A stretch of 64,000 bases of DNA from Kordiimonas marina (GTDB lineage: Bacteria > Pseudomonadota > Alphaproteobacteria > Sphingomonadales > Kordiimonadaceae). The position numbers and the translations under genes are program-made. The stretch covers positions 434,001 through 498,000 of the forward strand of contig NZ_JAINDF010000002.1 in the NCBI RefSeq assembly GCF_023006325.1, written 5' to 3'. Positions 8,914-17,670 of the stretch are shown here, one piece after another. The first letter of the stretch is position 1, and each line of letters opens with the position of its first letter. Under the pieces are notes generated by a model that made no database searches, was not told where the DNA came from, and was given only the letters and a program-made list of their open reading frames with translations.

Positions 8914-10146
8914 TTAGGCGGGTGGATTATCTTCAAGCGGCTTGAGGCGGATAATAAGCAAAAGCGCAGGCGCGACAATCAAAAGAATTGCGCCTGTCAC
9001 TGCGGCAAGCCCGTAGGGGATCAGCGGTGCGACCAGCGCGGTGCAGCCGGAGCTCACCCCCATGATCGCGAGGATGGCCAGGGCTGAGGCGCGATCATCG
9101 TCCCCGCCGCCGGCGGCAATCGCCCGCACGAAACCGGGACCGCCGCGCACGCCCAGCCCGGTGTTCAAAATCCAGAAAAGATAGGCCAGGTGATGCGGGT
9201 TGTTAGGGCCGAATGCGCCATATAGCGCCAGCGCCAGCGCACCGAAAGTGGCGATCGCGGTCCCCGCCGTGATAACTGTTTCGATACCGAAACGTTTCAC
9301 CAGGGTACCTGACATGTTGGCTGTCACCACGAAGGTGCCGACGCCGATCGCCTGCATCAGGATAAAGTCACTGATGGTGCCGCCCATGGTGGTGATGATG
9401 ACGGCGGGCGCGGAAAAGACGAAGGTCAACAGCCCGCCCAGCACCAGCGCGTGGCTGACGGCGTAGCGCAGGAACGTCGGGTTGCCCGCGAGCGCGCGGT
9501 AGCCAGACATCTGGTGGCTGCTCTTGGTGCCGATATGCGGCAACAGGTGCGGGATGAGCGCGACAATGGCGACGACGACCAAGGTGGCGGTGCCGGTCAC
9601 GGTGAAAGAAGCCTGCCAGCCGTGGGCGACGAAAAGCCAGGCGCCGAGGATCGGCGCAAACCCCGGCACCAGCGATTCAATGCTGCCCATGGCGCTGATC
9701 GCGCGGACCGTGCCGATTTCATCGAACAGGTTGCGGATCAGCCCGGGCGCCAGCACCGCGGGGCCGCTGCCGATCGCCCCCTGCAGGACCCTGAGGGCGA
9801 TCAGTTCCCAGATATTGTCCGTCATGGCGGCGGCGAGCGATACGATCCCGAACCCGGCCAGCGAGGCAATGAACAGCCGCCGGCGGCCGAAATGCCCGGC
9901 CAGCACGCCAAACAGCAGAAGCCCCACGGCTGTCCCCGCCACGTAGGCGGCGAGCACAAGCTGGCTTGTGGCGATGTCGGTGCCGAAAATGGCGGGCATG
10001 GACGGTACGGCGGGGAGCACCAAGTCAATGCCGGACAGGCCGAGCACGGTCCCCGAAATGACGGTCGCGCAGGCGATGATCGCCCGCGTATGGCCCGGAT
10101 GACCCTCAGGAAGGCTTGGTCGGTCCGGTGTCGTTTCTGGGCTCAT
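8914..10146 (-). CDS. MFS drug-resistance transporter, Bcr/CflA type
   Basis: The start at 10146 (MSPETTPDRP) has GGAGACAG upstream and gives 410 aa with about 12 hydrophobic segments. GHFGRRRLFIASL is the loop 2-3 MFS signature and LRVLQGAIGSGPAVLAPGLI matches the antiporter motif of TM5 in Bcr/CflA exporters. These proton antiporters export drugs, dipeptides or amino acids from the cytoplasm. Cotranscription with dat hints at export of an amino-acid-related compound, but that is inference. A longer start at 10209 lacks a better ribosome site. Confidence 0.88.
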   Translation of the reverse strand: MSPETTPDRPSLPEGHPGHTRAIIACATVISGTVLGLSGIDLVLPAVPSMPAIFGTDIATSQLVLAAYVAGTAVGLLLFGVLAGHFGRRRLFIASLAGFGIVSLAAAMTDNIWELIALRVLQGAIGSGPAVLAPGLIRNLFDEIGTVRAISAMGSIESLVPGFAPILGAWLFVAHGWQASFTVTGTATLVVVAIVALIPHLLPHIGTKSSHQMSGYRALAGNPTFLRYAVSHALVLGGLLTFVFSAPAVIITTMGGTISDFILMQAIGVGTFVVTANMSGTLVKRFGIETVITAGTAIATFGALALALYGAFGPNNPHHLAYLFWILNTGLGVRGGPGFVRAIAAGGGDDDRASALAILAIMGVSSGCTALVAPLIPYGLAAVTGAILLIVAPALLLIIRLKPLEDNPPA

Positions 10147-10357
10147 GCGCTGTCTCCGGCTGGTCTTTCGTGTGCCAGCCTCTGTTTTGGTTTTCGTCAG
10201 GGCGCACACCCTTGATCAACAAAATGCCAAAATCAAGTGTTAGAGCAGTACGAGGGACGGCTTTTAGGGCGCCTGACTGGCATGAAGGTGCCAAGACGGC
10301 TTGACGCGCGGCGGCCGGTCCCGCAAGGAAGACTATGGCAGGATATGGTTAGCGGCG

Positions 10358-10987
10358 ATGGCGCAGATGGTGGCAAACACAGCCGATAAAAGGAAGGCCC
10401 CTCAAGCAATGGCTCCCCGTGGTTTTTGGGGACGGGTGTTCGGCTGGCTGATGCAGCTTCTGAACGCGTCTGCCTACCGCTGGGCCCTGATGCGGCTTCT
10501 TGAAGGCACGCCGGAGCGTGTGCTGGAACTGGGCTTCGGCACCGGCGCACTGGCCGAACGCTGCTTGGGGGCGGGCAAGACGCATTTTTACGCGGGCGTG
10601 GACCCGTCGCCCCTGATGTTGCAGGTCGCGCGGGAGCGGCTGGGCAAGCAGACCGCCGAAATCGATCTCCGTGAAAGCACAGACGCCGACCTGCCGTGGG
10701 AGAGCGGCAGCTTCGATGCCGTGCTCGCCGTCCATAGCTTCCAGTTCTGGCAGGACCCGGATGCGACGCTCAGGCGCATTCACGCGCTCCTGAAACCCGG
10801 CGGTACGTTTGTGCTGGTCCTCAGGATGCATGGCCGCAAGCCGCCTGCGTGGCTGCCGAACCCCTATAGCCATATGGGGGATGAACGTGCCGGTGGGCGC
10901 AGGGCGCTGGCGCGGGCCGGTTTCATCATCACCCATGATAAACGCATCAGCACCGCGTCCTACGGCCTGTCCGCGCGGAAGGCGTGA
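10358..10987 (+). CDS. SAM-dependent methyltransferase (UbiE/type 11-like)
   Basis: About 209 aa from the ATG at 10358; an in-frame start at 10301 or the ATG at 10367 is possible because no strong ribosome site decides. VLELGFGTGALAERCL is motif I, and LPWESGSFDAVLAVHSFQFW followed by LKPGGTFVLVLR are motifs of small-molecule methyltransferases of the UbiE/COQ5 type. Substrate unknown. It is divergent from the MFS-dat operon and converges on the alpha/beta hydrolase with an 8-base gap. Confidence 0.82.
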   Translation: MAQMVANTADKRKAPQAMAPRGFWGRVFGWLMQLLNASAYRWALMRLLEGTPERVLELGFGTGALAERCLGAGKTHFYAGVDPSPLMLQVARERLGKQTAEIDLRESTDADLPWESGSFDAVLAVHSFQFWQDPDATLRRIHALLKPGGTFVLVLRMHGRKPPAWLPNPYSHMGDERAGGRRALARAGFIITHDKRISTASYGLSARKA

Positions 10988-10995
10988 GGCTGAGG

Positions 10996-11925
10996 TCAGG
11001 CCGTGGCGGTCTGACCCTCGTTTGGGGCCGATTTCCCAATGGTTTTTTTGATGATGCAGTCGTGGAAGCGCAGGATCAGTTCCATCACCGCTTCCGGGGC
11101 TTCGACCTGCGGGAAATGGCCGATGCCGGGCAGGCGTGCCAGCTTGGCCTTGGGGACCACTTCAGCGAAACCGTCGGCGGCGTGCCCGCCGGAGACCGGG
11201 TCGGCCGTGCCGTTGATCAGCATCATTGGCAGGTGCGCGTCCCTAAGGGCATTCACCCAGCGGTCGGCATATTTGCGCCGCTCAGCCATATAGCGGATAC
11301 GGCGGCTGAAGGCACCGCGGCCGTTCACGCCGACCATGGTGGGCCAGAAGCCTTCGAGGTCAGCCCCTTGTGGGCGGGTATCCGGGCCGAACACACCGGC
11401 GAGGCCCTGAAGCATCTTTTTCTTGGGCGCCAGCCGCGCGAAGAGGGGGCCGAACGGTCCCGCCAGCAGCGTCTGCACGCGCCGGGGCTTATGAAGCGAC
11501 GGGATCATGCCGCCGTTCAGGAACACCACGCTCTTGATCTGGAAGCTCAACCGGTTTTCATTCTGCCGCGCCAGCAGTTCCTGCGCGACCGTATCGCCGA
11601 CATCATGCGCCAGCAGGTGCACCTGTTTGATGCCGCGGTGGGCCATCAGGGCCTCCAGCATATCGGCCTGGTCCATGATGGTGCAGGCGCGTTTGAGGCC
11701 ATTGAGCGATGAGCCGTAATCCAGCAGGTCCGGCACCACCATGTGGAAATGTTCGACAAGCGCGCGCGAAACCCACACCCAGTCCCAGCCGCTGGTGGGG
11801 AAGCCGTGCAGCGTCAGCATCACGTCCCCCTTGCCGCCACGCTGGAAGAAGACGTGATGGTTGTTCCACTCAAAATATTTACCGCACTTCTGCCATTGGT
11901 CGAAGGCGATTGGCGCTTTGTCCAT
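10996..11925 (-). CDS. Alpha/beta-fold hydrolase, haloalkane dehalogenase/epoxide hydrolase-like
   Basis: The start at 11925 (MDKAPIAFDQW) gives 309 aa. LTLHGFPTSGWDW is the oxyanion HG region. The nucleophile elbow reads AHDVGDTV, with aspartate in place of serine, as in haloalkane dehalogenases and epoxide hydrolases. The histidine in GIGHFPQVEAPE completes the triad. Proteins of this subgroup open epoxides or cleave carbon-halogen bonds; which one cannot be told here. It lies 19 bases downstream of the HNH gene and probably shares its transcript. Confidence 0.85.
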   Translation of the reverse strand: MDKAPIAFDQWQKCGKYFEWNNHHVFFQRGGKGDVMLTLHGFPTSGWDWVWVSRALVEHFHMVVPDLLDYGSSLNGLKRACTIMDQADMLEALMAHRGIKQVHLLAHDVGDTVAQELLARQNENRLSFQIKSVVFLNGGMIPSLHKPRRVQTLLAGPFGPLFARLAPKKKMLQGLAGVFGPDTRPQGADLEGFWPTMVGVNGRGAFSRRIRYMAERRKYADRWVNALRDAHLPMMLINGTADPVSGGHAADGFAEVVPKAKLARLPGIGHFPQVEAPEAVMELILRFHDCIIKKTIGKSAPNEGQTATA

Positions 11926-11944
11926 TATCCCACACCTATTGTTT

Positions 11945-12244
11945 TTATCGCGAGGTCCGCTTTGTGCGACCCCCGGCCGGTTCGGTACGGCGGTGGAAAT
12001 CTGGCGGTTTGCCCTTAAGCCACGAAACAAACCGTTTGATTTCCGCATGCTGCCGCAACGCCCCGATGGTGTTGTAGCTTTTCTCCAGCTCTTTCTCGTT
12101 AAATAGGGCGTGAATCTTTCGGTGGCAAATCGGATGCAGCGCCACCACTTCCCGCCCGCCTTTGGACTTCGGGATTAAGTGATGCATTTCAATGCGTTCG
12201 CCCAAGGGACGCGCGCATAATGCACATGTGTTTTTGTCATCCAT
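11945..12244 (-). CDS. Small HNH-nuclease-domain protein
   Basis: 99 aa. An HNH fold can be read from CALC at residues 7-10, the MHHLIPKSKGG core (HH catalytic pair), and CHRKIHALF, which supplies the remaining zinc and metal ligands. The C-terminus is basic. HNH domains occur in restriction enzymes, recombination nucleases and housekeeping DNases. This one stands beside a hydrolase with no methylase, ATPase or toxin partner, so a role in defence is not supported. It is likely cotranscribed with the hydrolase downstream. Confidence 0.8.
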   Translation of the reverse strand: MDDKNTCALCARPLGERIEMHHLIPKSKGGREVVALHPICHRKIHALFNEKELEKSYNTIGALRQHAEIKRFVSWLKGKPPDFHRRTEPAGGRTKRTSR

Positions 12245-12369
12245 GACCGAAAGTCAGCCCGATTTCCTTATCCAGAACCGGTTTTCCTGAGCCCCCTTAA
12301 CGCGGCAGCGCCCGATCAGCAAGGGTAATGCTGCACGTGTTATTCAGGCGTTAAGGGCGCTGGCATACT

Positions 12370-13203
12370 TTAGCGGTCGATGACGATCCGGTCGCGGCCA
12401 GCTTGCTTGGCGGCATACATGGCGGCGTCTGCGCGGCCGAGGAAGGCGGTCAGCGTTTCGCCCTTCCGCTGTTCGACGACGCCGAGCGACAGGGTCACGC
12501 TGACGGGCGGCTGGTCGTCGTCTACGGCAATCTTCAGCGTGCGCACGGCTTTCATGATCCGCTCCGCGAGCTGGGTCGCCTGGTCGAGGCCGCCGATGGC
12601 GACCATGACGACAAACTCCTCCCCGCCGACGCGGGCGAAAATCTCGTTATGGCGCAGGATATTGCCGATATGGCGGCTGAGGCCGATCAGGACGGCATCC
12701 CCCGCCGCATGGCCGTGAGCATCGTTGATGTGCTTGAAATGGTCGATGTCGAAATAAACCAGCGAGACAGGTTCGCTTTCGCGGACGGCCGTCGCCATTT
12801 GTTCGTCAAGCCGTTGGCGGAAATAGCGCCGGTTATAAAGCCCGGTCAGTGGGTCACGCCAGGAAAGCTGGCGCATCCGGGCTTCCTGGCTCCCGACATA
12901 ATAGCCGAACAGCGCGAACACGGTCATGGTGCCGAACAGCATGTAGGCATAAAGAAGCGGGTCGCGCAGGACGTCGTCTATGGGGGTGATGCCGCGCATG
13001 GCCTGAATAAGGGCCCAGCCGACCGGGGCCCCACAGCCCGCGGCCATGCCCTGCAGCGCGCGCCTGAGCGGCCGTCCGTCCCGCATAGCCGGGGCCGGGT
13101 CGATTGGTGTCGGCCCCTTGGCTGTCACATCGTCTGTGATTGCTTTGTCCCTTCCCAGCCCCCGCGTGATTTTCAGCGGGTTTCCGGGGCCTTGTAAAGG
13201 CAA
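12370..13203 (-). CDS. Membrane-anchored diguanylate cyclase (GGDEF protein)
   Basis: 277 aa from a TTG at 13203, preceded by AGGGA; the ATG ending at 13086 is an alternative. Two hydrophobic segments (about residues 53-70 and 83-101) are followed by a complete GGDEF domain: DPLTGLYNRRYF, FDIDHFKHIND and the active-site GGEEF. The product would be cyclic di-GMP made at the inner membrane. The inhibitory RxxD site five residues before GGEEF reads RHNE, so classical product feedback through an I-site is probably absent. No periplasmic sensor domain is present; the signal is unknown. Confidence 0.92.
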   Translation of the reverse strand: MPLQGPGNPLKITRGLGRDKAITDDVTAKGPTPIDPAPAMRDGRPLRRALQGMAAGCGAPVGWALIQAMRGITPIDDVLRDPLLYAYMLFGTMTVFALFGYYVGSQEARMRQLSWRDPLTGLYNRRYFRQRLDEQMATAVRESEPVSLVYFDIDHFKHINDAHGHAAGDAVLIGLSRHIGNILRHNEIFARVGGEEFVVMVAIGGLDQATQLAERIMKAVRTLKIAVDDDQPPVSVTLSLGVVEQRKGETLTAFLGRADAAMYAAKQAGRDRIVIDR

Positions 13204-13357
13204 AAGTCCCTACGGAATCAAGACAAAAACGGTCTGGTTAAGCGATTCTTGGGGTAAGGACAGCCAAAGGTGGAAGCAGGGTCTACCTGCTCACGCAAAA
13301 GCTGTCTCGCCTCGACATTCTGGCAGGGGGGCAGGTTAGACTCGTGGGCGTGAAGGC

Positions 13358-14287
13358 TTATTCATCCGCCTCGGGCGCGGCCTCGCCCTCATGGGCTTCT
13401 TCCCTCAGCCAGTCAATGAAGTCCTGCACGCGCTCGTTCTTCAGCTTGTCCTGTGGACAGACGATATAGTGCGCGAAGTTGATCGGCACGGCTTCCCCGA
13501 ACGGTTTGACGAGCCGTCCTGCCTTCAGGTCCTCTTCCGCGATGGCTGAGCGCGCGAGCGCGACCCCGCGGCCCGCGACCGCGGCTTCAATCGCCAGCGC
13601 GTGGGTGTTGAAGTGAAGCGCGGGCATGCCTTCGGGCATTTCCACGCCCGCCGCCTTCAGCCACATGGGCCAGGTGGGGACACTGTCGTCCTCCGCCGTG
13701 CTGTCATCATGGATCAGCGTGTGCTTGAGGATCGAACAGGGCGTGGTGGCTGGGGTTTCATGGTCTATGAGGGTGGGCGCGCAGACCGGGAAGATGGTTT
13801 CGCGCAGGATTTCCTCAACATAGAGATTGTCATACTTGCCAAGGCCGTAACGGATGGCGATGTCGACATCCTCGGCCTTGAAGTCGGTGATATGCATGGT
13901 CGCAGAAATTTTCACGATCGCGTCCGGGCGGCGCTCATAATAGCTGGCCAGCCGGGGCACCAGCCACTTGCTGGCGAACGACGGCGACACGGAGACTTTC
14001 AGGACATTGGAGGTTTTCGATTCGGTCAGGATATCGACCGCTTCTTCCATCTTCTCGAACGCTTCCTTGAGCGGCATCAGTGAAAGCTGCGCCGCTTCGG
14101 TCAGCACGAGCGACCGGTTGGTGCGGCGGAACAGCTCGACGCCGAGGAATTCCTCGAGCGAGCGGATCTGCTGGCTGATCGCCGCCGGGGTGACGCTGAG
14201 GTCATCCGCCGCCAGTTTGAAGCTCATATGACGGGCTGCCGCGTCGAAGGCCCGAAGCGCATTGAGGGGCAACAGGGAGCGTTTCAT
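13358..14287 (-). CDS. LysR-family transcriptional regulator, GcvA-like
   Basis: 309 aa behind an AGGACAG ribosome site. The N-terminal winged helix-turn-helix (LPLNALRAFDAAARHMSF, then LSVTPAAISQQIRSLEEFLG) is of the GcvA subtype, and a periplasmic-binding-like effector domain follows from about residue 95. The last residues are acidic. GcvA-type regulators control glycine cleavage, beta-lactamase or many other targets. It sits just downstream of cysH in the same direction with a 117-base gap, so it may read through from the sulfate operon or have its own promoter. The target is unknown. Confidence 0.9.
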   Translation of the reverse strand: MKRSLLPLNALRAFDAAARHMSFKLAADDLSVTPAAISQQIRSLEEFLGVELFRRTNRSLVLTEAAQLSLMPLKEAFEKMEEAVDILTESKTSNVLKVSVSPSFASKWLVPRLASYYERRPDAIVKISATMHITDFKAEDVDIAIRYGLGKYDNLYVEEILRETIFPVCAPTLIDHETPATTPCSILKHTLIHDDSTAEDDSVPTWPMWLKAAGVEMPEGMPALHFNTHALAIEAAVAGRGVALARSAIAEEDLKAGRLVKPFGEAVPINFAHYIVCPQDKLKNERVQDFIDWLREEAHEGEAAPEADE

Positions 14288-14404
14288 AGACTGTCCTGGA
14301 ATTAGAAAAACTTATCCGGGCCCATCATAGAGATGCGCGCCAGAGGCTCCAAGCAAATCTTGCAGCTGCCTTTTAAATTGGGGTGTACGGCCATTTTTAA
14401 AGGG

Positions 14405-15160
14405 CTATTTGCGGCCCGACAGGATTCGGCTGTTTTCACCGAAGGTTAAGTGAATGCCGCATTCGGTCTTGGCCTGGCCGCGCCAGCGGCCCGCGCGCTC
14501 GCTTTCGCCTTCCACTACCCGGTCGGTACAGGGCATGCAGCCGATTGACGCGAACCCTTCCGCCACCAGCGGGTGGTCCGGCAGGCCGTGAAGGGCTTTA
14601 TAGTCTGTCACGTCATCCTTGGTCCAGAAGGCGAGGGGGTTCACCTTCACCCGGCCGTCCGACGCCTCGAAGTGCGGCAGCAGCGAGCGCACGCCGCCCT
14701 GGTAGCGCTTGCGTCCCGATGCCCAGCCTTCGAAGCCTTCCAGCACGCGGTCAAGCGGCGCCACCTTGCGGATGAAGCAGCATTTGTTGGTGTCGGTGAC
14801 CCACAAAGCGCCCTTGGGGTCGTTCGCCTGCACGTCATTGACGTCGGGCGAGATGGAGCGCACGTCGGTGAGGCCGAGAAGGTCGATCAGTTGGTCGCGG
14901 TAACGCTTGGTCTCACCGAACAGTTTGCCGGTGTCGAGAAACAGCACCGGAATGTCTTTCGACACCTGCGCTGCGATATGCAACAGCACCGCCGATTCCG
15001 ACCCGAAGGAGGAGACGAGCGCGAACCGGCGCCCGAAATATTTGAGCGCACCGTCGATGACGTCTTCGGGCTTGGAGCTGCCATAGCGCGCGTCGAGATA
15101 GTCGACGGCGTCAAGCGGGTCGAAATAATCGGCCGGCTTGATGGCGGGGGCTGCTGTCAT
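14405..15160 (-). CDS. cysH: Adenylyl-sulfate (APS) reductase, CysH family
   Basis: 251 aa. SSFGSESAVLLH is the PP-loop nucleotide site. KCCFIRK together with GCMPCTD supplies the CC...CxxC set that binds a [4Fe-4S] cluster, and ECGIHL carries the catalytic cysteine. The iron-sulfur cysteines mark the bacterial APS-reducing type (EC 1.8.4.10) rather than the PAPS enzyme of E. coli. It makes sulfite for CysI. Its ATG overlaps the DUF934 stop by four bases, and it is the last gene of the sulfate-assimilation operon. Confidence 0.95.
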   Translation of the reverse strand: MTAAPAIKPADYFDPLDAVDYLDARYGSSKPEDVIDGALKYFGRRFALVSSFGSESAVLLHIAAQVSKDIPVLFLDTGKLFGETKRYRDQLIDLLGLTDVRSISPDVNDVQANDPKGALWVTDTNKCCFIRKVAPLDRVLEGFEGWASGRKRYQGGVRSLLPHFEASDGRVKVNPLAFWTKDDVTDYKALHGLPDHPLVAEGFASIGCMPCTDRVVEGESERAGRWRGQAKTECGIHLTFGENSRILSGRK

Positions 15161-15681
15161 GATGCTTTCCGTTGCTGTTCTGGCCGCCGTTCTTGCACCG
15201 CATGGCGCGCGTGGGTGAGCGCGGTGCGGCCGGTATAGTCGCTCTGGTAAAAGACGCTATAGCGCTTGAGCGCGGCCTTGAAGGCAGCCTCGCGCTTGTC
15301 CTCCACCTCAACCGTATCGAAGCCCGAGCGCATCAGGTGAATCGCCTGGTCCGGGATCACCGGGCCGGTCGCGCGGATTTCACCGGTGAAGCCAAGGTCT
15401 TTCCTCAGCCGTACGGCGAGCGAGAAGCCACGCCCATCGCCGAACGCCGGAAAGTCGATCACCACGAAGCTGAGCTTGTTCGCAAGCGGCGCCAGCGACC
15501 GGTAGTCCGCGTCCGTCGACACCACGGCGCCCACCGCTTCCACGGCGGCGAAGAAGCCTTCAGCCTCCTCCGTCAGGCGTGCGAGCGGCGCGGCGACGCG
15601 AGTATCTGCCCCGGGCATCATGTCATCCTCAAGGTGTGTCCATGCTTCGGTCGTGATGCCGGTCAGGTTAATGAGTACCAT
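15157..15681 (-). CDS. DUF934 protein of the sulfite-reduction operon
   Basis: 174 aa from the ATG at 15681. The start lies inside the 3' end of cysI (14-base overlap) and the stop overlaps cysH by four bases, so translation is coupled on both sides. The pattern FVVIDFPAFGDGRGFSLAVRLR is the DUF934 hallmark. The family is known as a constant companion of CysI-type sulfite reductases in proteobacteria that lack CysJ, and is suspected to assist electron delivery or assembly; its biochemistry is not visible here. Confidence 0.9.
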   Translation of the reverse strand: MVLINLTGITTEAWTHLEDDMMPGADTRVAAPLARLTEEAEGFFAAVEAVGAVVSTDADYRSLAPLANKLSFVVIDFPAFGDGRGFSLAVRLRKDLGFTGEIRATGPVIPDQAIHLMRSGFDTVEVEDKREAAFKAALKRYSVFYQSDYTGRTALTHARHAVQERRPEQQRKAS

Positions 15682-17323
15682 AAACCGCCTCCTTGAAGAT
15701 ATCCGGCCCGAGCCGGCGGTAGGTTGAAAGGAATTCTTCGCCGTCTTCGCGTTCGCCGAGGTAGACGGCGACCACTTTTTCAACGGCGTCCACAATGCCC
15801 GCTTCATCGAAACCGGGGCCGAGTATGGCGGCCTTGGACGCATCTTCCGCGCCCGAACCGCCGAGCAGAAGCTGGTAGCTTTCCTCGCCCTTGCGGTCGA
15901 CGCCGAGGATGCCGATGTGGCCCGCGTGGTGGTGGCCGCAGCTGTTGATGCAGCCGGAAATTTTGATCTTGAGGGGGCCGATATCCATCAGCCGCTTGAT
16001 GTCATCAAAGCGCGCGCTGATTGACTGCGCCAGCGGGATGGAGCGCGCGTTCGCAAGCGCGCAATAATCCAGCCCCGGGCAGGCGATGACGTCGGTCAAA
16101 AGCCCTGCGTTCGCGGTGCCGAGGCCCGCCTCATCCAGGTCGGCCCAGATGGCGGGCAGGTCCTTCTTGGCCACATGCGGCAGGATCAGGTTCTGCTCAT
16201 GGCTTACGCGGACTTCGCCCTGGCTGTAGCGGTCTGCGAGGGCTGCCACCAGGTCCATCTGGCTGTGCGAGGCGTCACCCGGAATACCGCCATGCGGCTT
16301 CAGGCTGATGGTGATGTTCACATGCCCCGGCACCTTGTGGGCGCTGACGTTGTTCTTCAGCCATGCCGCGAACAGGAAGTTCTTTTCGGCGAAGGCGTCC
16401 ACGGTGGGCACGTCATCGGAAAGCACCGGCAGGGGCGGGGCCTTGAAGAAGGCGTGGATACGCGCGACTTCCTCGGCCGGAACATCGACCGGATGGTGGC
16501 GGATGGCCTGCCATTCTTCTTCGGTCAGGCGGGCATATTCCTCCGCACCCAGCGCATCGACGAGGATCTTGATCCGCGCCTTGTATTTATTGTCCCGCCG
16601 GCCCTGCTCGTTATAGACGCGCAGGATGGCTTCCAGATAGCTGAGGAGGTCCGCTTCCGGCAGGAAGTCCCGGATGGTTTTGCCGATCACCGGCGTGCGG
16701 CCCATGCCGCCCCCAACGATGACTGCGAAGCCGATTTCACCCGCGTCGTTCTTCTTCAGCACCAGCCCGATATCGTGCCATTTCACTGCCGCGCGGTCAG
16801 CTCCCGCACCGGTGATGGCGATCTTGAACTTCCGGGGCAGGAAGGTGAATTCCGGGTGGAAGGTGGACCACTGGCGGATCAGTTCGGCATAGGGGCGCGG
16901 GTCGGCGACCTCATCGGCGGCGGCCCCGGCGAACTGGTCGGTGGTGACGTTCCTGATGCAGTTGCCTGAGGTCTGGATCGCGTGCATTTCCACGTCGGCC
17001 AGTTCGTCCAGAATGTCCGGCACGTCGACAAGCTTCGGCCAGTTAAACTGGATATTCTGGCGCGTGGTGAAATGGCCGTAGCCCTTGTCATACTTGCGCG
17101 CGATATGGGCGAGCTTGCGCAGCTGGTCGGCCGACAGCGTGCCGTAGGGCACAGCGACGCGCAGCATATAGGCGTGAAGCTGCAAATAGACGCCGTTCAT
17201 CAGCCGGAGCGGGCGGAATTCTTCTTCCGTCAGCTCGCCGGACAGGCGGCGGTTTACCTGATCGCGGAATTCCGCGACGCGGGCGTTCACGAGCGCATGG
17301 TCATAATCATCGTAAGCATACAT
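15668..17323 (-). CDS. cysI: Sulfite reductase hemoprotein subunit (CysI/Sir family)
   Basis: 551 aa. Two ferredoxin-like half domains and two siroheme/4Fe-4S domains can be followed. TSGNCIRNVTTDQFAG lies in the first, and the cluster ligands occur as CPGLDYC and ISGCINSCGHHHAG in the last third. The enzyme reduces sulfite to sulfide with six electrons. No flavoprotein CysJ gene is nearby, so a ferredoxin or another donor is expected. A nitrite reductase role is less likely given the cysH/cysG neighbours. It starts 11 bases after the DUF2849 stop. Confidence 0.94.
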   Translation of the reverse strand: MYAYDDYDHALVNARVAEFRDQVNRRLSGELTEEEFRPLRLMNGVYLQLHAYMLRVAVPYGTLSADQLRKLAHIARKYDKGYGHFTTRQNIQFNWPKLVDVPDILDELADVEMHAIQTSGNCIRNVTTDQFAGAAADEVADPRPYAELIRQWSTFHPEFTFLPRKFKIAITGAGADRAAVKWHDIGLVLKKNDAGEIGFAVIVGGGMGRTPVIGKTIRDFLPEADLLSYLEAILRVYNEQGRRDNKYKARIKILVDALGAEEYARLTEEEWQAIRHHPVDVPAEEVARIHAFFKAPPLPVLSDDVPTVDAFAEKNFLFAAWLKNNVSAHKVPGHVNITISLKPHGGIPGDASHSQMDLVAALADRYSQGEVRVSHEQNLILPHVAKKDLPAIWADLDEAGLGTANAGLLTDVIACPGLDYCALANARSIPLAQSISARFDDIKRLMDIGPLKIKISGCINSCGHHHAGHIGILGVDRKGEESYQLLLGGSGAEDASKAAILGPGFDEAGIVDAVEKVVAVYLGEREDGEEFLSTYRRLGPDIFKEAVYGTH

Positions 17324-17334
17324 CGGTTTGACCC

Positions 17335-17658
17335 TTATCTTTCCCAGTCCGGCGAGACCTGATAACCAAGGTCCGCCCGCACGCTCGGCCCTTTGGCCTG
17401 CATGGCGAATTTCATATGCGCCGGGTGCGGTACGCCGTTATGCACATCCGCTTCGATCACCTCGACCGACAGCACGCGGTTGGCGGCTTCGGACGCGCTG
17501 GCGACCGAACGCAGGGCGTCCACGCTCACGTCATCGTCGGCGACGGCGGCATCGGCGGCGCGCGCGCTCCAGTCGCCGCTGCTCGTCAGGAACACCACGC
17601 GGCCGTCATCCAGCCGGTTGGCGATCACCATCTGCGGGCCTGAGATTTTCTTGGCCAT
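17335..17658 (-). CDS. DUF2849 small protein of the sulfate operon
   Basis: 107 aa behind AAAGGAG. The segment PQMVIANRLDDGRVVFLT and the end of the protein match DUF2849, a family found between cysG and cysI in alphaproteobacteria. There are no cysteines for a cofactor, no membrane segment and no signal peptide. It sits 12 bases after cysG and 11 before cysI. The role is unknown; the context implies help in sulfite reduction or siroheme transfer. Confidence 0.88.
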   Translation of the reverse strand: MAKKISGPQMVIANRLDDGRVVFLTSSGDWSARAADAAVADDDVSVDALRSVASASEAANRVLSVEVIEADVHNGVPHPAHMKFAMQAKGPSVRADLGYQVSPDWER

Positions 17659-17670
17659 GGGACTACTCCT

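Noticed and set aside
11945-12244. HNH protein as part of a defence system
   Set aside because: No restriction, toxin, ATPase or phage genes next to it; only a hydrolase and a diguanylate cyclase. Kept as a lone HNH protein.
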